Shown here: positions 33,749 through 43,106 of the stretch, piece after piece
How positions within the stretch are numbered: position 1 is the stretch's first letter
Layout of the letters: each line of letters begins with the position of its first letter
Source: DATFQI01 sp963816955
Lineage (GTDB): Bacteria > Actinomycetota > Thermoleophilia > Solirubrobacterales > Solirubrobacteraceae
NCBI GenBank assembly: GCA_963816955.1
Contig: CAWFME010000010.1
Span: 62,001 to 126,000, forward strand
Length of the DNA: 64,000 nucleotides
Direction: 5' to 3'
The notes under the pieces: generated by a model
Database searches by the model: none
Seen by the model: the letters and a program-made list of their open reading frames with translations, nothing else
Told to the model about the DNA's origin: nothing
Program-made: the position numbers and the translations under genes

Positions 33749-34467
33749 AGCTCGAGCAGGCATTCGAGGTGCAGGCCCCGATCGAGCGGGTGTGGGAGGC
33801 GCTGATCGACCTGGAGCGCGTCGCGCCGTGCCTGCCCGGCGCCACGATCACCGGCCACGACGAGGACGGCACCTACCACGGCGAGTTCAAGGTCAAGCTC
33901 GGCCCGACCACCGCCTCCTACCGCGGCACGGTCAAGATCGAGGAGGCCGACGCCGCCACCCACACCGCCACGATGCGCGCCAAGGGGACCGACAAGCGCG
34001 GCCAGGGCGGCGCCAACGCGACGATCGTCAACAAGCTCACCTCCGAGGGCTCCGGCACGCGCGTCGAGGCCGTCACCGACTTCACGATCACGGGCCGGCT
34101 CGCGCGCTTCGGCCGCGGCGGGATGATCGAGGACATCTCCAACCGCCTGATGCGCGACTTCTCCGCCTGCCTGCAGAGCCGGATCGTCGCCGACGAGCCC
34201 GCCCCCAGCGGCGAGGCCGTCACCACGGGGCAGGAGCCGCCCGAGGCCGTCGCCGGCGCCGACCCGGAGCCCGCACCGTCGGCCGCGGACGCCGCAGCGA
34301 GCGCCGCCGCCCAGCCCCCGGACACCCCGGCCCCCGTCGCGACGCCCCGCCCGGCCCCGGCCGTGCCGCCGCCGGCGGCCGCCGCGAAGCCCATCAGCGG
34401 CTTCTCGCTGTTCTTCGGGGCGCTGCTCGACCGGCTCAAGCGCGTGCTCGGGCGCGGGCGCCGCTAG
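33745..34467 (+). CDS. CoxG-like SRPBCC protein
   Basis: A 240-residue protein. Residues 1-150 are the CO-dehydrogenase subunit G SRPBCC fold (MKLEQAFEVQAPIERVWEAL, CLPGATITG, GTVKIEEAD). Residues 155-215 are a Pro/Ala/Glu linker, and the tail (FSLFFGALLDRLKRVLGRGRR) is an amphipathic, basic helix likely to sit on the membrane. CoxG recruits the hydroxylase to the cytoplasmic membrane for electron delivery to quinones. The TAG stop also forms the start of a TAGCCT -10 box for the next gene. Confidence 0.9.
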   Translation: MKLEQAFEVQAPIERVWEALIDLERVAPCLPGATITGHDEDGTYHGEFKVKLGPTTASYRGTVKIEEADAATHTATMRAKGTDKRGQGGANATIVNKLTSEGSGTRVEAVTDFTITGRLARFGRGGMIEDISNRLMRDFSACLQSRIVADEPAPSGEAVTTGQEPPEAVAGADPEPAPSAADAAASAAAQPPDTPAPVATPRPAPAVPPPAAAAKPISGFSLFFGALLDRLKRVLGRGRR

Positions 34468-34470
34468 CCT
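34465..34470 (+). promoter_or_regulatory. -10 element TAGCCT overlapping the CoxG stop codon
   Basis: TAGCCT starts on the stop codon of the CoxG-like gene and ends 7 bases before the ATG at 34478. It predicts a leaderless transcript for the 60-residue protein separate from the operon. The same arrangement is seen at 60180-60185. Confidence 0.4.
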
Positions 34471-34477
34471 CGAAGGC

Positions 34478-34660
34478 ATGGCCGAAGGCTGCGACACCGG
34501 GATCTGCGGGGCCGACGTCCCGCCGGTGATCGGCTCGATCCTGACCGGGACCGGCCTCACGCTCGACCAGGCCGCCGCGGCCCTGGAGCGAGGCGAGTCG
34601 CCGCCGCTCACGCCCGTGCAGCGCCGGATGGTCGAGGAGCACGCCGCGGCGCGGCTGTAG
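34478..34660 (+). CDS. Small protein of 60 residues with a Cys pair, unknown function
   Basis: The N-terminus has CDTGIC (Cys5, Cys10), then a mainly helical remainder (ILTGTGLTLDQAAAALERGE...MVEEHAAARL). Codon bias matches neighbouring genes. It follows the CoxG-like gene by 10 bases and is the last gene before repeat copy D. No family is recognised; a metal-binding or redox accessory role in the hydroxylase system is only a guess from position. Confidence 0.6.
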   Translation: MAEGCDTGICGADVPPVIGSILTGTGLTLDQAAAALERGESPPLTPVQRRMVEEHAAARL

Positions 34661-34670
34661 CGCGAGCGAC

Positions 34671-34804
34671 CGTCAACGGCGGCCGGGTGGGGAGGCGAGG
34701 GAGCCGCCCGCACCGCCTGCTCCATACGCGAGCGGTGGATTGATCCCTCTCAGGCACATCAATCCACCGCTCGCGTGCGGCGCGGTCCGAACCCGCACCC
34801 TTAC
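34671..34804. repeat. Intergenic repeat family, copy D with a 19-base hairpin
   Basis: It begins CGTCAACGGCGGCCGGGTGG and continues with the GGGAGGCGAGGGAGCCGCCCG core shared with copies A-C. A perfect inverted repeat of 19 bases follows (34726-34744 with 34758-34776) around a 13-base loop. The right end contains CCGAACCCGCACCCTTACGT, similar to 17426-17445 in copy B. It lies between the convergent 60-residue gene and the MFS gene. Confidence 0.75.
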
Positions 34805-34820
34805 GTGCTCGAGCAGGCGG

Positions 34821-36037
34821 TCACGCTCGCGCAGGCGGCGCGAGCGTCCGGCGGCGGGTCACGGCGACGGCCGCGCCGAGCAGCCCGATCGCGCCGGCCG
34901 TCAGGGCGCCCGCCTCGTAGCTGGAGCCCTCGACGATCGCACCGCCGAGGGCGTTGCCGATCGCCGTGCCGGCGACGATGCCCATGACCATCACCGCGAA
35001 CGCCTCGGTGACCGTGCCGGGCGGCGCGGCGGTGTCGAGCAGGGTCGAGGCGACGACCGTCGTCGGCGCGAGCAGCAGGCCGCACGCGACGAGGAGCACG
35101 GCGAGCACGGGCGGTGAGCCCGCCGCCGCGAGGAGCGCGAAGCCTGCGCCGAGCGCGAGCATCAGCAGCGGCAGCCGCCGCACCGGAGAGCCGGGCCACG
35201 AGCGCGCGCCGTAGACCAGGCCGCCCGCGAGCGAGCCCGCGGAGAGCAACGCGAGGTAGAGGCCGCCGGTCTCCGCCGACCCGCGCTCGTCGGCGAACGC
35301 GGGCAGCAGCACCTGGACGACCCCGACCGCCGTCCCGAACGCCCCCAGCACGAGGAACACGGTGCGCATGCCCGGCGCGGCCAGCGGCCCGAGCCAGCCG
35401 ACGTCGTGCGGCTCGCCGCGCCACGCGCGCGAGGCGCCGGTCAGCGAGAACGCCAGCGCGCCGCCCGCGCAGAACGCCGCGCCGGTGAGCACGGCGGCGG
35501 AGGGAGAGGCGACGACGACGATCGCCGCCGTCAGCGCCGGCGCCGTCAGCACGGCGATCTCGAAGACGATCGAGACCATCGCGTAGGCGGTCTCGCGCTG
35601 CTCCTGGTCGCGCGCCAGCGTGCTCCACAGCGAGCGCATGGCGGCGGGGAGCTGCGGGAGGGCGAGGCCGCCGAGCGCCGCGCTGGCGTAGAGCCAGCCG
35701 GTGCCGGCGCGCTCGTGGGCCACGACGACGAGCGCCGCGCACGCGACCGCGTGCGCCACGGCCGCGGGCGCAGCACGCGCGTCTGCCCGAGCCGGTCCAT
35801 CAGCCGCCCCTGCGCGACCGCGCCGAGCGCGTTGCCGATCCCGAACGCGCCGACGACCCGCCCGGCGACCGCGAACGACCCCGTGGCGTCCTGTGCGAGC
35901 AGCAGGACCGCGAGCCCGAACATCCCGATCGGCATCGAGCCGACCGCCGAGGCGATCACGGGCCGCCGCGCGCCCGGCAGCGCGAGCAGCGCGCGGTAGC
36001 GCTGCGCGCCCGCGCGTGCGTGGCCGAGCGCGGACAC
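34821..36037 (-). CDS. MFS transporter, split by a frameshift
   Basis: A 12-helix-type major facilitator of about 400 residues. The N-terminal part (from the GTG at 36037: GARRPVIASAVGSMPIGMFGLAVLLLAQDATGSF) and the rest (MAHAVACAALVVV onwards to the end) are in different frames, shifting near 35765. The loop LMDRLGQTRVL is the MFS motif A region. It starts one base after the moeA stop, so it is the last gene of the moaC-moaA-moeA operon. Substrate unknown. Confidence 0.78.
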
Positions 36038-36038
36038 G

Positions 36039-37238
36039 TCAGCCGAGCAGGAGCAGGTCCACGGCGTCCCCGGCCTCCAGCGCGGGAGAGCCGTGCGGCG
36101 CGACGGCGAACCCGTCGCTCTCGCCCAGCGCGCCGGTCATGTGCGAGCCCTGGCGCTCGGTCGGGGTCGCCTCGAGCACGCCGTCGGCGGCGCGGGCGAT
36201 CGCCGCGGTGAGGAACGTCGTGCGCCCGTCGGAGGGGCCCGCGGGCGCGGCGAGCCGGCCCGCGGACGAGCCGCGGGCGCGGCGTCGCGCTCGCCCTGCA
36301 GGCGCCGCAGGGCGGGCTCGATGAACACGCAGAAGCAGACGATGCTCGACAGCGGGTTGCCCGGCAGCCCGAACACGAGCGTCTCGCCGCGGCGGCCGAA
36401 CCACATCGGCTTGCCGGGCTTGATCCGCACCCGCCAGAGCACCTCCTCGACCCCGCAGGCCTCGAACGCGGGCTTGACGTGGTCGTGCGGCCCGACCGAG
36501 ACGCCGCCCGAGACGACCAGCACGTCGCCCGGCAGGCCGCGCTCGACCGCCGCCAGCGTCGCGTCGCGGTCGTCCGGCGACGACGCCGGCTCGACCACCT
36601 CCGCGCCGGCGCCGCTCGGCCAGCAGGCCGACCATCAGCCCGTTGGACTCGTGGATGCGGCCCGGCTCGGGCGGCGCGCCGAGCGGCAGCAGCTCCGAGC
36701 CGGTGACGAGCAGGTGCAGCCGCGGCCGCCGGTGCACGCGCGACCTCGCCGACGCCCGCGGAGGCCAGCGCGGACAGGCGCGGCAGCGTGAGCCGCTCGC
36801 CGGCGCGCGCCAGCACGTCGCCCGCGCGCACGTCCTCGCCGCGGTAGCGCACGTGGCGGCCCGGCTCGATCGCCCGCGTCGGGCGTCACCGTGCCGTCGC
36901 CGAGCGCGGCCAGCTCGGACTGCAGCACCGCGTCGGCGCCGGGCGGCAGCGCCGCGCCGGTGGAGATCGCGGCGGCGGTGCCCGGCGCCAGCTCGTCCGC
37001 GGCCACCTCGCCGGCGGCCACGCCGCCCGCGAGCCGCAGCGCCACGCCCGGCGCGGTGTCGGCCGAGCGCACCGCGTAGCCGTCCATCGCCGAGCGGTCG
37101 AACGGCGGCAGGTCGACGGCGGCCGCGGCGTCCTCGGCGGCGACGCGCCCGGCGGCCGCGGCGAGCGGCTCGCGCGCCGCGCCCAGCGGCGCGATCGGCT
37201 CGAGGATCAGCCGCCAGCGCCTCGTCGATCGTGTTCAT
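36039..37238 (-). CDS. moeA: Molybdopterin molybdenumtransferase MoeA, several frameshifts
   Basis: About 400 residues when the frames are joined. Pieces recognised in order are MNTIDEAL at the start, SAMDGYAVRSADTAPG, ISTGAALPPGADAV, YRGEDVRAGDVLARAGERL, VVSGGVSVGPHDHV with KPGKPMWFG and FGLPGNPLSSIVCFCVF, then a beta C-terminus ending AGDAVDLLLLG. MoeA inserts molybdate into adenylated molybdopterin. At least five single-base shifts break it here (for example near 37208, 36880, 36740, 36620 and 36275). Because the motif residues are otherwise perfect, sequence error is more likely than decay. Confidence 0.88.
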   Translation of the reverse strand: MNTIDEALAADPRADRAAGRGARAARRGRRARRRRGRRGRRRPAAVRPLGDGRLRGALGRHRAGRGAAARGRRGRRRGGRGRAGAGHRRRDLHRRGAAARRRRGAAVRAGRARRRHGDARRGRSSRAATCATAARTCARATCWRAPASGSRCRACPRWPPRASARSRVHRRPRLHLLVTGSELLPLGAPPEPGRIHESNGLMVGLLAERRRRGGGRAGVVAGRPRRDAGGGRARPAGRRAGRLGRRLGRAARPRQARVRGLRGRGGALAGADQARQADVVRPPRRDARVRAAGQPAVEHRLLLRVHRARPAAPAGRARRRARGSSAGRLAAPAGPSDGRTTFLTAAIARAADGVLEATPTERQGSHMTGALGESDGFAVAPHGSPALEAGDAVDLLLLG

Positions 37239-37279
37239 CGGAGGTCGATTCGCCGCCGATGGGGGTGGTGGAATGGCAT

Positions 37280-38273
37280 CTAACCGCCGATGCGCGACAT
37301 CGTCCGCGCCGGCTGCACGAAGCCCTCGTCGTTGACGTGGTGCTTGAGCTCCTTGCGCCAGACGGCGTCGCGGATGATCGCCTCGAGGTCGGCGTCGCGT
37401 CGCGCCCGGAGCGCAGCGGCTCGCGCAGGTCGGTCTCGTTCATCGAGAACAGGCAGGTGCGCAGCTCGCCCTCGGCGGTCAGGCGGATGCGGTTGCAGTC
37501 GCCGCAGAACGGCTCGGTGACGGGGGAGATGAAGCCGATCTCGCCCTGCCCGTCGGCGAAGCGCCAGCGGCGCGAGGTGCCGTGGCGCTCGCGGCCGACC
37601 GCCTCGAGCGGGTACACCGCGTCGATCATCGCGCGCACCTCCTCGTTGGGCAGCACGCGGTCGCGGCTCCAGGTGCGGTCGGCGTCCAGCGGCATGAACT
37701 CGATGAAGCGCACCACGTAGGGCTCCGTGCGCGCGAACTCGGCGAAGCGCACCACCTCGGCCTCGGTGAAGTCGCGCAGCGCGACCACGTTGACCTTGAT
37801 CGGGCGCAGCTCGGGGTGGCGCTGCGCGGCCGCGAGGCCGTCGAGCACCTGCTGCAGCGAGTCGCGCCGGGTGAGCTGGAAGAAGCGGTCGGGCGCCAGC
37901 GCGTCGAGCGAGACGTTGACGCGCTCGCAGCCCGGCGCGTCACGAGGTCGGCGACCTGGCGCTCGAGCAGGTAGCCGTTGGTGGTCAGCGAGAGGTCGTG
38001 CACGTCCTCGAGCGCCGACAGCTTCTCCACCAGCCGCCACAGCTCGCGGCGCACCAGCGGCTCGCCGCCGGTCAGGCGCACGTCGTGCACGCCCATCGCG
38101 CTCAGCAGCCGCACGAGCCGCTCGATCTCCTCGTAGCTGAGCAGCGCGTCGCGGTTCAGCCACGGCAGGCCCTCGGCGGGCATGCAGTACTGGCAGCGGA
38201 AGTTGCAGCGGTCGGTGACCGAGACGCGGACGTCTCCGATCGGGCGGCCGTGGCCGTCGACGAGCGGCTTCAT
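37280..38273 (-). CDS. moaA: GTP 3',8-cyclase MoaA, frameshifted
   Basis: About 330 residues. The N-terminus has VSVTDRCNFRCQYCMP, the radical-SAM CxxxCxxC cluster, and LTGGEPLVRR. The C-terminal cluster is GDCNRIRLTAEGELRTCLF, and the end is the conserved MSRIGG double-glycine tail needed for catalysis. MoaA starts molybdopterin synthesis by rearranging GTP. Shifts occur near 37940 and 37400; the length between start and stop is not a multiple of three. The ATG overlaps the moaC stop by 4 bases. Confidence 0.9.
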
Positions 38274-38761
38274 GAGCGGTGGAAGTCCGCCTTCCCGCCG
38301 GTCTTGTCGAGCAGCTCGACGCGCTCGATCACGACGCCGGGCTCGATGCCCTTGACCATGTCGTAGACCGTCAGCGCCGCGACGGAGCACGCCACCAGCG
38401 CCTCCATCTCCACGCCCGTGCCGGCGGTCGTGCGCGCCTCGGCGACGACCGTGACCGTGCCGGCCTCCGCGTCGACGGCGATCGCTGGCTCCGACCTTGG
38501 TGAGCGGCAGCTGGTGGGCCAGCGGGATCAGCTCGTCGGTGCGCTTGGCGGCCTGGATGCCGGCGATCCGCGCGACGGCGGCGACGTCGCCCTTCGGGGC
38601 GTCGCCGGCGGCCACGCGGGCGGCCGCCGCGGGCGACATCCGCACGACCGCGCGGGCGCGCGCCCAGCGCTCGGTCGGCGCCTTGGCGCTCACGTCGACC
38701 ATCGCGCGCCCGGCCGGCGGCGTCGAGGTGCGTGAGCGCGGGCTCCCTCCACGCGGTCCAT
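38270..38761 (-). CDS. moaC: Cyclic pyranopterin monophosphate synthase MoaC, frameshifted
   Basis: About 160 residues. LTHLD and MVDVSAKAPTERWARA lie at the N-terminus, and ELIPLAHQLPLTKV is in the middle. The C-terminal half (MEALVACSVAALTVYDMVK, ending GGKADFHRS) is in a different frame. Apparent shifts are near 38487 and 38710, plus one close to the start. MoaC converts the MoaA product to cyclic pyranopterin monophosphate. It is the first gene of the minus-strand Mo-cofactor operon. The ATG at 38761 is the best start but is uncertain because of the shifts. Confidence 0.85.
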
Positions 38762-38879
38762 GGTAGTGGCGCGGCGCTTCAGGAATGCGCCTGGCAGGCC
38801 GATGCTCGGATGTGACATGCGTGTCACGACGAGGACCACCCCTGCCGTGGAGGCGGCGCTGGCGCACGGTGAGCGCTGT

Positions 38880-41050
38880 GCCGCGCGCGCTCGCGAGGGA
38901 CGTGCCCATCAGCGTCCTGCTGCTGATCGGACCGCGACTGCGCATCCGCCTCGCGGCCGGCTCGCGCTGGGAGCGGCCGGCGTACGCCGCCGACGCTGCG
39001 TCGGCCGCGCGCTCGACGAGTTGCTGCCGCTCGCCGTGCACGACCAGGTGGCCGTCAGCCACGCGGCCGTGCTGGCGGGCGAGGCGCGCCACTTCGAGCT
39101 CGCCGGCTACGACCGGACTATCCGCGTCAACATGGTGCCCGATCGTCAGGCGACGACGGCGACGTCGCCGGCGCGCTGACGCTCGGCTGGGACGAGAGCG
39201 AGGAGCTGCGCGGCGAGCGCGCGGCCGGCCACGAGCTCGTCGCGCCGGCTCGCCCAGCAGTCCGCGGTCGCGCGGCTCGGGGAGCTGGCGCTCGCGCGCC
39301 CCGCTCGAGGAGCTGATGGACGCCGCGTGCCGCGCCGTCGCCGAGGGGCTCGGGGTCGAGCTGCCGTGCCTGCTCGAGCACCACGGCGACGGGCCTGATG
39401 CGGGTGCGCGCCGGCGACGGCTGGCCGGACGGCTTCGTCGGCGCCGCGTTCGAGCTGGCGTCCTTCGCGGACGAGGCCGGCCGCGCGCGCTACGCGCGGG
39501 GCCCGTCGTCATCGACGACCTGCCGAACGACCCGCGCTGGCGCGCGCCGGCCGCTGCGCGAGCACGGCGTCGTCTCCAGCGCGACCGTGCTCGTCGGCCG
39601 CCGCGAGGCGCCGGCCGGCGTGCTCGGCGCCCACACGCGCGACGCCGGACCTTCGGCGAGCAGGACCTCGACTTCCTGCGCGCCGTCGCCCACGTGCTCA
39701 ACGGCGCGATCGAGGGCCTGCGGATCGAGGAGCGGATCCGCCACGACGCGCTGCACGACGCGCTGACCGGCCTCCCCAACCGCGACCCTGCTGCTGAGCG
39801 CCTGCAGCGGGGCGATCGCGCGCGGCCGACGCGGAGGGCCGGCGCATCGCGCTGTTCTTCCTCGACGTCGACCACCTGAAGGTGCTCAACGACTCGCTCG
39901 GCCACCACGCCGGCGACGAGCTGCTGCGCGCGATCGGCCCGCGCCTGCGCGCCGTGCTGCGGCCCGACGACATGATCGCCCGCTTCGGCGGCGACGAGTT
40001 CGCCGTGCTGTGCGAGGCGTCGGCGACGAGGCGCAGGCGCTGCGCGTCGCCGAGCGGCTCGTGCGCGCGTTCGCCCAGCCGTTCGAGGTCCGCGGCGAGC
40101 CGCGCTTCTGCTCGGCCAGCGTCGGCGTGGTCGTCAGCGACCCGGAGGGCCCGCGCGGCCCCGACGAGCTGCTCAGCGACGCCGACGCCGCGCTGTACCG
40201 CGCCAAGGAGCGCGGCCGCGGCCGCCACGAGGTGTTCGACGCCGGCCTGCGCGACCGCATCACGTCGCGGCTGCGGATCGAGGCCGACCTGCGGCGCGCG
40301 ATCGAGGCAGGGCGACCAGCTGTGGGTCGCCTACCAGCCGTTCTACCGCCTGCCCGAGGGCTCGCAGCTGGCCGGGGTCGAGGCGCTGCTGCGCTGGGAC
40401 CACCCCGAGCACGGGGCGATCCCGCCGTCGGAGTTCATCCCGGTCGCCGAGGACAGCGGGCTGATCGTCGAGCTCGGCGAGCACGTGCTGCGCACCGCCT
40501 GCCGCGCAGGTCGCCGGCTGGCAGGCGAGGGCCGGCAGCCCCGACCTGACGTGACCGTCAACGTCTCCGCGCGCCAGATGACGCTCAGCGGCATGCCCGG
40601 CGACGGTCGGCGCCGTGCTGCGCGACACCGGGCTGGCGCCCGCCGCGCTCGGCCTGGAGATCACCGAGGGCCTGCTGCTCGAGGAGACCGCCGCGACCGC
40701 GGAGACGCTGCAGGCGCTGCGCGCGATCGGCGTGCGGCTGATGCTCGACGACTTCGGCACGGGCTACTCCTCGCTGGGCTACCTGCGCCGCTACCCGATC
40801 GACGTGATCAAGATCGACCGCGCGTTCGTGGACGACCTCGGCGCGGACGGCGCAGGGCGACGCCGCGATCGTGCAGGCGATCGTCGGCATGGCCAAGGCG
40901 CTCGGCATGCGCGTGATCCCCGAGGGCGTGGAGACCGCGGGCCAGCTCGAGCGCCTGATCGGCCTCGGCTGCGACTTCGCCCAGGGCTTCCACCTCTCGC
41001 GCCCGCTGCCGGCGAGCGCGACATCAGGCCGCTGCTGCGCCGGGGAGCGG
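38880..41050 (+). CDS. GAF-GGDEF-EAL c-di-GMP turnover protein, many frameshifts
   Basis: Roughly 720 residues if joined. It has an N-terminal PAS-like part (AVHDQVAVSHAAVLAGEARHFEL), a GAF domain (LEELMDAACRAVAEGLG ... DFLRAVAHVLNGAIEG), then GGDEF with an intact ARFGGDEFAVL motif, and EAL with GVEALLRWDHPEHG, DDFGTGYSSLGYLRRYPIDVIKID and IPEGVET. Both catalytic motifs look intact, so it may make or break c-di-GMP. About 15 single-base shifts break the frame here. Start and end are therefore approximate. Confidence 0.75.
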
Positions 41051-42429
41051 CGGGGCGTCGCGCTCTCGGAGGTGCTGGGCAGCGCTGTCCTACGCGCTCG
41101 ACATCACCGAGGGCGAGCCGCCCGGCCACGCGGTGCGCACGCTCGCGATCGGGATGCGGCTGGCCGAGCAGCTGCGGCTCGGCGACGACGTCCGCTCCGC
41201 GCTCTTCTACGCGCTGCTGCTCAAGGACGCGGGCTGCTCGAGCCAACGCCTCGCGGCTGTCGTCGCTGTTCGCCGCCGACGACCAGCCCGCCAAGCGCGC
41301 GATGAAGCGCATCGACTGGTCGCAGCTCGGGCACGCTCGCGCTCTACACGTGGCGCGCGATCGAGCCCGGCGGCTCGCCGCTGGCCAAGGCGCGCCGGCA
41401 TGCGCGCGATCACCCAGGAGGAGGAGGTCACGCGCGAGGTGATCGGCCACGCGCTGCGAGCGCGGCGCCGAGATCGCGCGCATGCTCGAGCTGCCCGAGC
41501 CGACCGCGGACGGCGATCCGCGCGCTCGACGAGCACTGGGACGGCGGCGGGCACCCGCTCGGCCTGCGCGGCGAGGAGATCCCGCTGCTCGGCCGGATCC
41601 TCTGCCTGGCCCAGAGCGTCGAGGTGTTCGTGCGCACGATGGGCGCGCGCGGCGCCTACGGGATGGCGCTCAAGCGCCGCGGCCGCTGGTTCGACCCGGC
41701 GCTGGTCGACGCGATGCTGGCGTTCCGCGACGACGCCGCCTTCTGGGGCCCGCTCGAGGACGCGCGGGCCGTGCCGCCCGTCGCCGGCTGGGAGCCGCGC
41801 GACCGCGTCCTGCTCGCCGACGAGGAGCAGCTCGACCGCGTGGCCGAGGCGTTCGCCCGCGTGATCGACGCCAAGTCGCCGTACACGGCCCGCCACTCGG
41901 CCGGCGTGGCGACGTACGCGCACGGCGATCGGCGCGGCGATGGGCGTCGAACGTCGGCGCAGCAGCGCGACCTGCGCCGGGCCGGGACTGCTGCACGACA
42001 TCGGCAAGCTCGCGGTCTCCATCGCGGATCCTCGACAAGCCGGGCAAGCTGACCGACGACGAGTTCGCCGCGATGCGCGAGCACACCCGCTACACGCTGC
42101 AGATCCTCGAGCGCGTGCGCTGCTTCCGCCATCTGGCGGGGATCGCCGCCAGCCACCACGAGCGCCTCGACGGCTCGGGCTACCACCGCGGCCTGGCGGC
42201 GTTCGACCTGCCGCGGCCGGCGCGCATCCTCGCCGTGGCGGACGTCTTCGACGCGCTGACCGCCGACCGGCCCTACCGCGCGGCGATGCCGCTCGACGAG
42301 GCGCTCGGCATCGTGCGCGCGCAGCGCCGGCAGCGCGCTGTGCCCGGCGGCGATCGCGGGCCTGGAGGCGGCGCTGTCGGACGAGCCGGAGTTCGTCGTC
42401 ACGCTCGCGGATACCCTCGGGGACCATGA
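41051..42429 (+). CDS. HD-GYP-type phosphohydrolase, many frameshifts
   Basis: About 450 residues if joined. The N-terminal domain includes DITEGEPPGHAVRTLAIGMRLAEQL and SALFYALLLKDAGCSS. A middle part contains EHWDGGGHPLGLRG, and a C-terminal HD-GYP domain has LLHDIGKL, ASHHERLDGSGYHRGL and AVADVFDALTADRPYR. The GYP triplet is GYH here, as in many actinobacterial members. It probably hydrolyses c-di-GMP or a related nucleotide. The end near 42429 may overlap the moaD-moaE start (ATGA). Boundaries are approximate because of the frameshifts. Confidence 0.72.
42412..42417 (+). promoter_or_regulatory. -10 element TACCCT before the MoaD-MoaE fusion
   Basis: TACCCT ends 8 bases before the ATG at 42426 and lies within the upstream coding end. 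It could give a leaderless transcript for the Mo-cofactor/mod gene group. Confidence 0.35.
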
Positions 42430-43085
42430 AGGTCTCCGTCCGCCTGTTCGCCGGCCTGCGTGAGCGCGCGGGCGCGCAGCACGTCGAGATCGAGCTGCCG
42501 GACGGCGCCGTCGTCGAGGACCTGCTGGCGGCGATGGGCCAGACGCCGGTCGGCGAGCTGCACCTCGGCGAGTGCGTGGTCGCGATCAACCGCGAGTACG
42601 CCGGCGCCGGCGAGCCCGTCGGCGCCGGCGACGAGATCGCGCTCGTCCCGCCCGTGAGCGGCGGGTCCGGAGCGGTGCGCAGCGTGCGCGTGACCGGCGA
42701 ACCGCTCGACGTCGCGGCCGTGTCGGCGGCGGTGCGCGACCCGCGCGCGGGCGCCGTCGTCGTCTTCGAGGGCGTCACGCGCGACGTCGAGGAGCTCGAC
42801 TACGAGGCCTACGCCGAGATGGCGCTGGAGAAGCTGCGCGCGATCGGCGAGCAGGAGGCCGAGCGCCACGGGCTCTGCGCCGTCGCGCTCGAGCACCGCG
42901 TCGGCACCGTCCCGCTGTCGGAGCCGAGCGTCATCGTCGCCGCCTCGGCGCCGCACCGCGGCTCCGCGTTCCTCGGCGCCCGCGCGCTGATCGACCGCGT
43001 CAAGGCCGAGGCCCCGATCTGGAAGGTCGAGGTCGACGGGGCGGACCGGCGGCGCGTCGAGGGCACGCTCCCGCCGGTCGGATAA
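42426..43085 (+). CDS. MoaD-MoaE fusion (molybdopterin synthase, MoaX type)
   Basis: A 219-residue fusion. Residues 1-80 are MoaD (VRLFAGLRERAG ... IALVPPVSGG), ending in the Gly79-Gly80 pair that carries the sulfur. Residues 85-219 are MoaE, with GAVVVFEGVTRDV, HRVGTVPLSEPSVIVAASAPHR and PIWKVE. MoaD and MoaE together add the dithiolene to the pterin. The fused form is known from mycobacteria as MoaX, where the Gly-Gly end must be freed. This gene is intact, unlike its neighbours. Confidence 0.92.
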   Translation: MKVSVRLFAGLRERAGAQHVEIELPDGAVVEDLLAAMGQTPVGELHLGECVVAINREYAGAGEPVGAGDEIALVPPVSGGSGAVRSVRVTGEPLDVAAVSAAVRDPRAGAVVVFEGVTRDVEELDYEAYAEMALEKLRAIGEQEAERHGLCAVALEHRVGTVPLSEPSVIVAASAPHRGSAFLGARALIDRVKAEAPIWKVEVDGADRRRVEGTLPPVG

Positions 43086-43106
43086 ACCTATGCAAAACTT
43101 AGGCGC

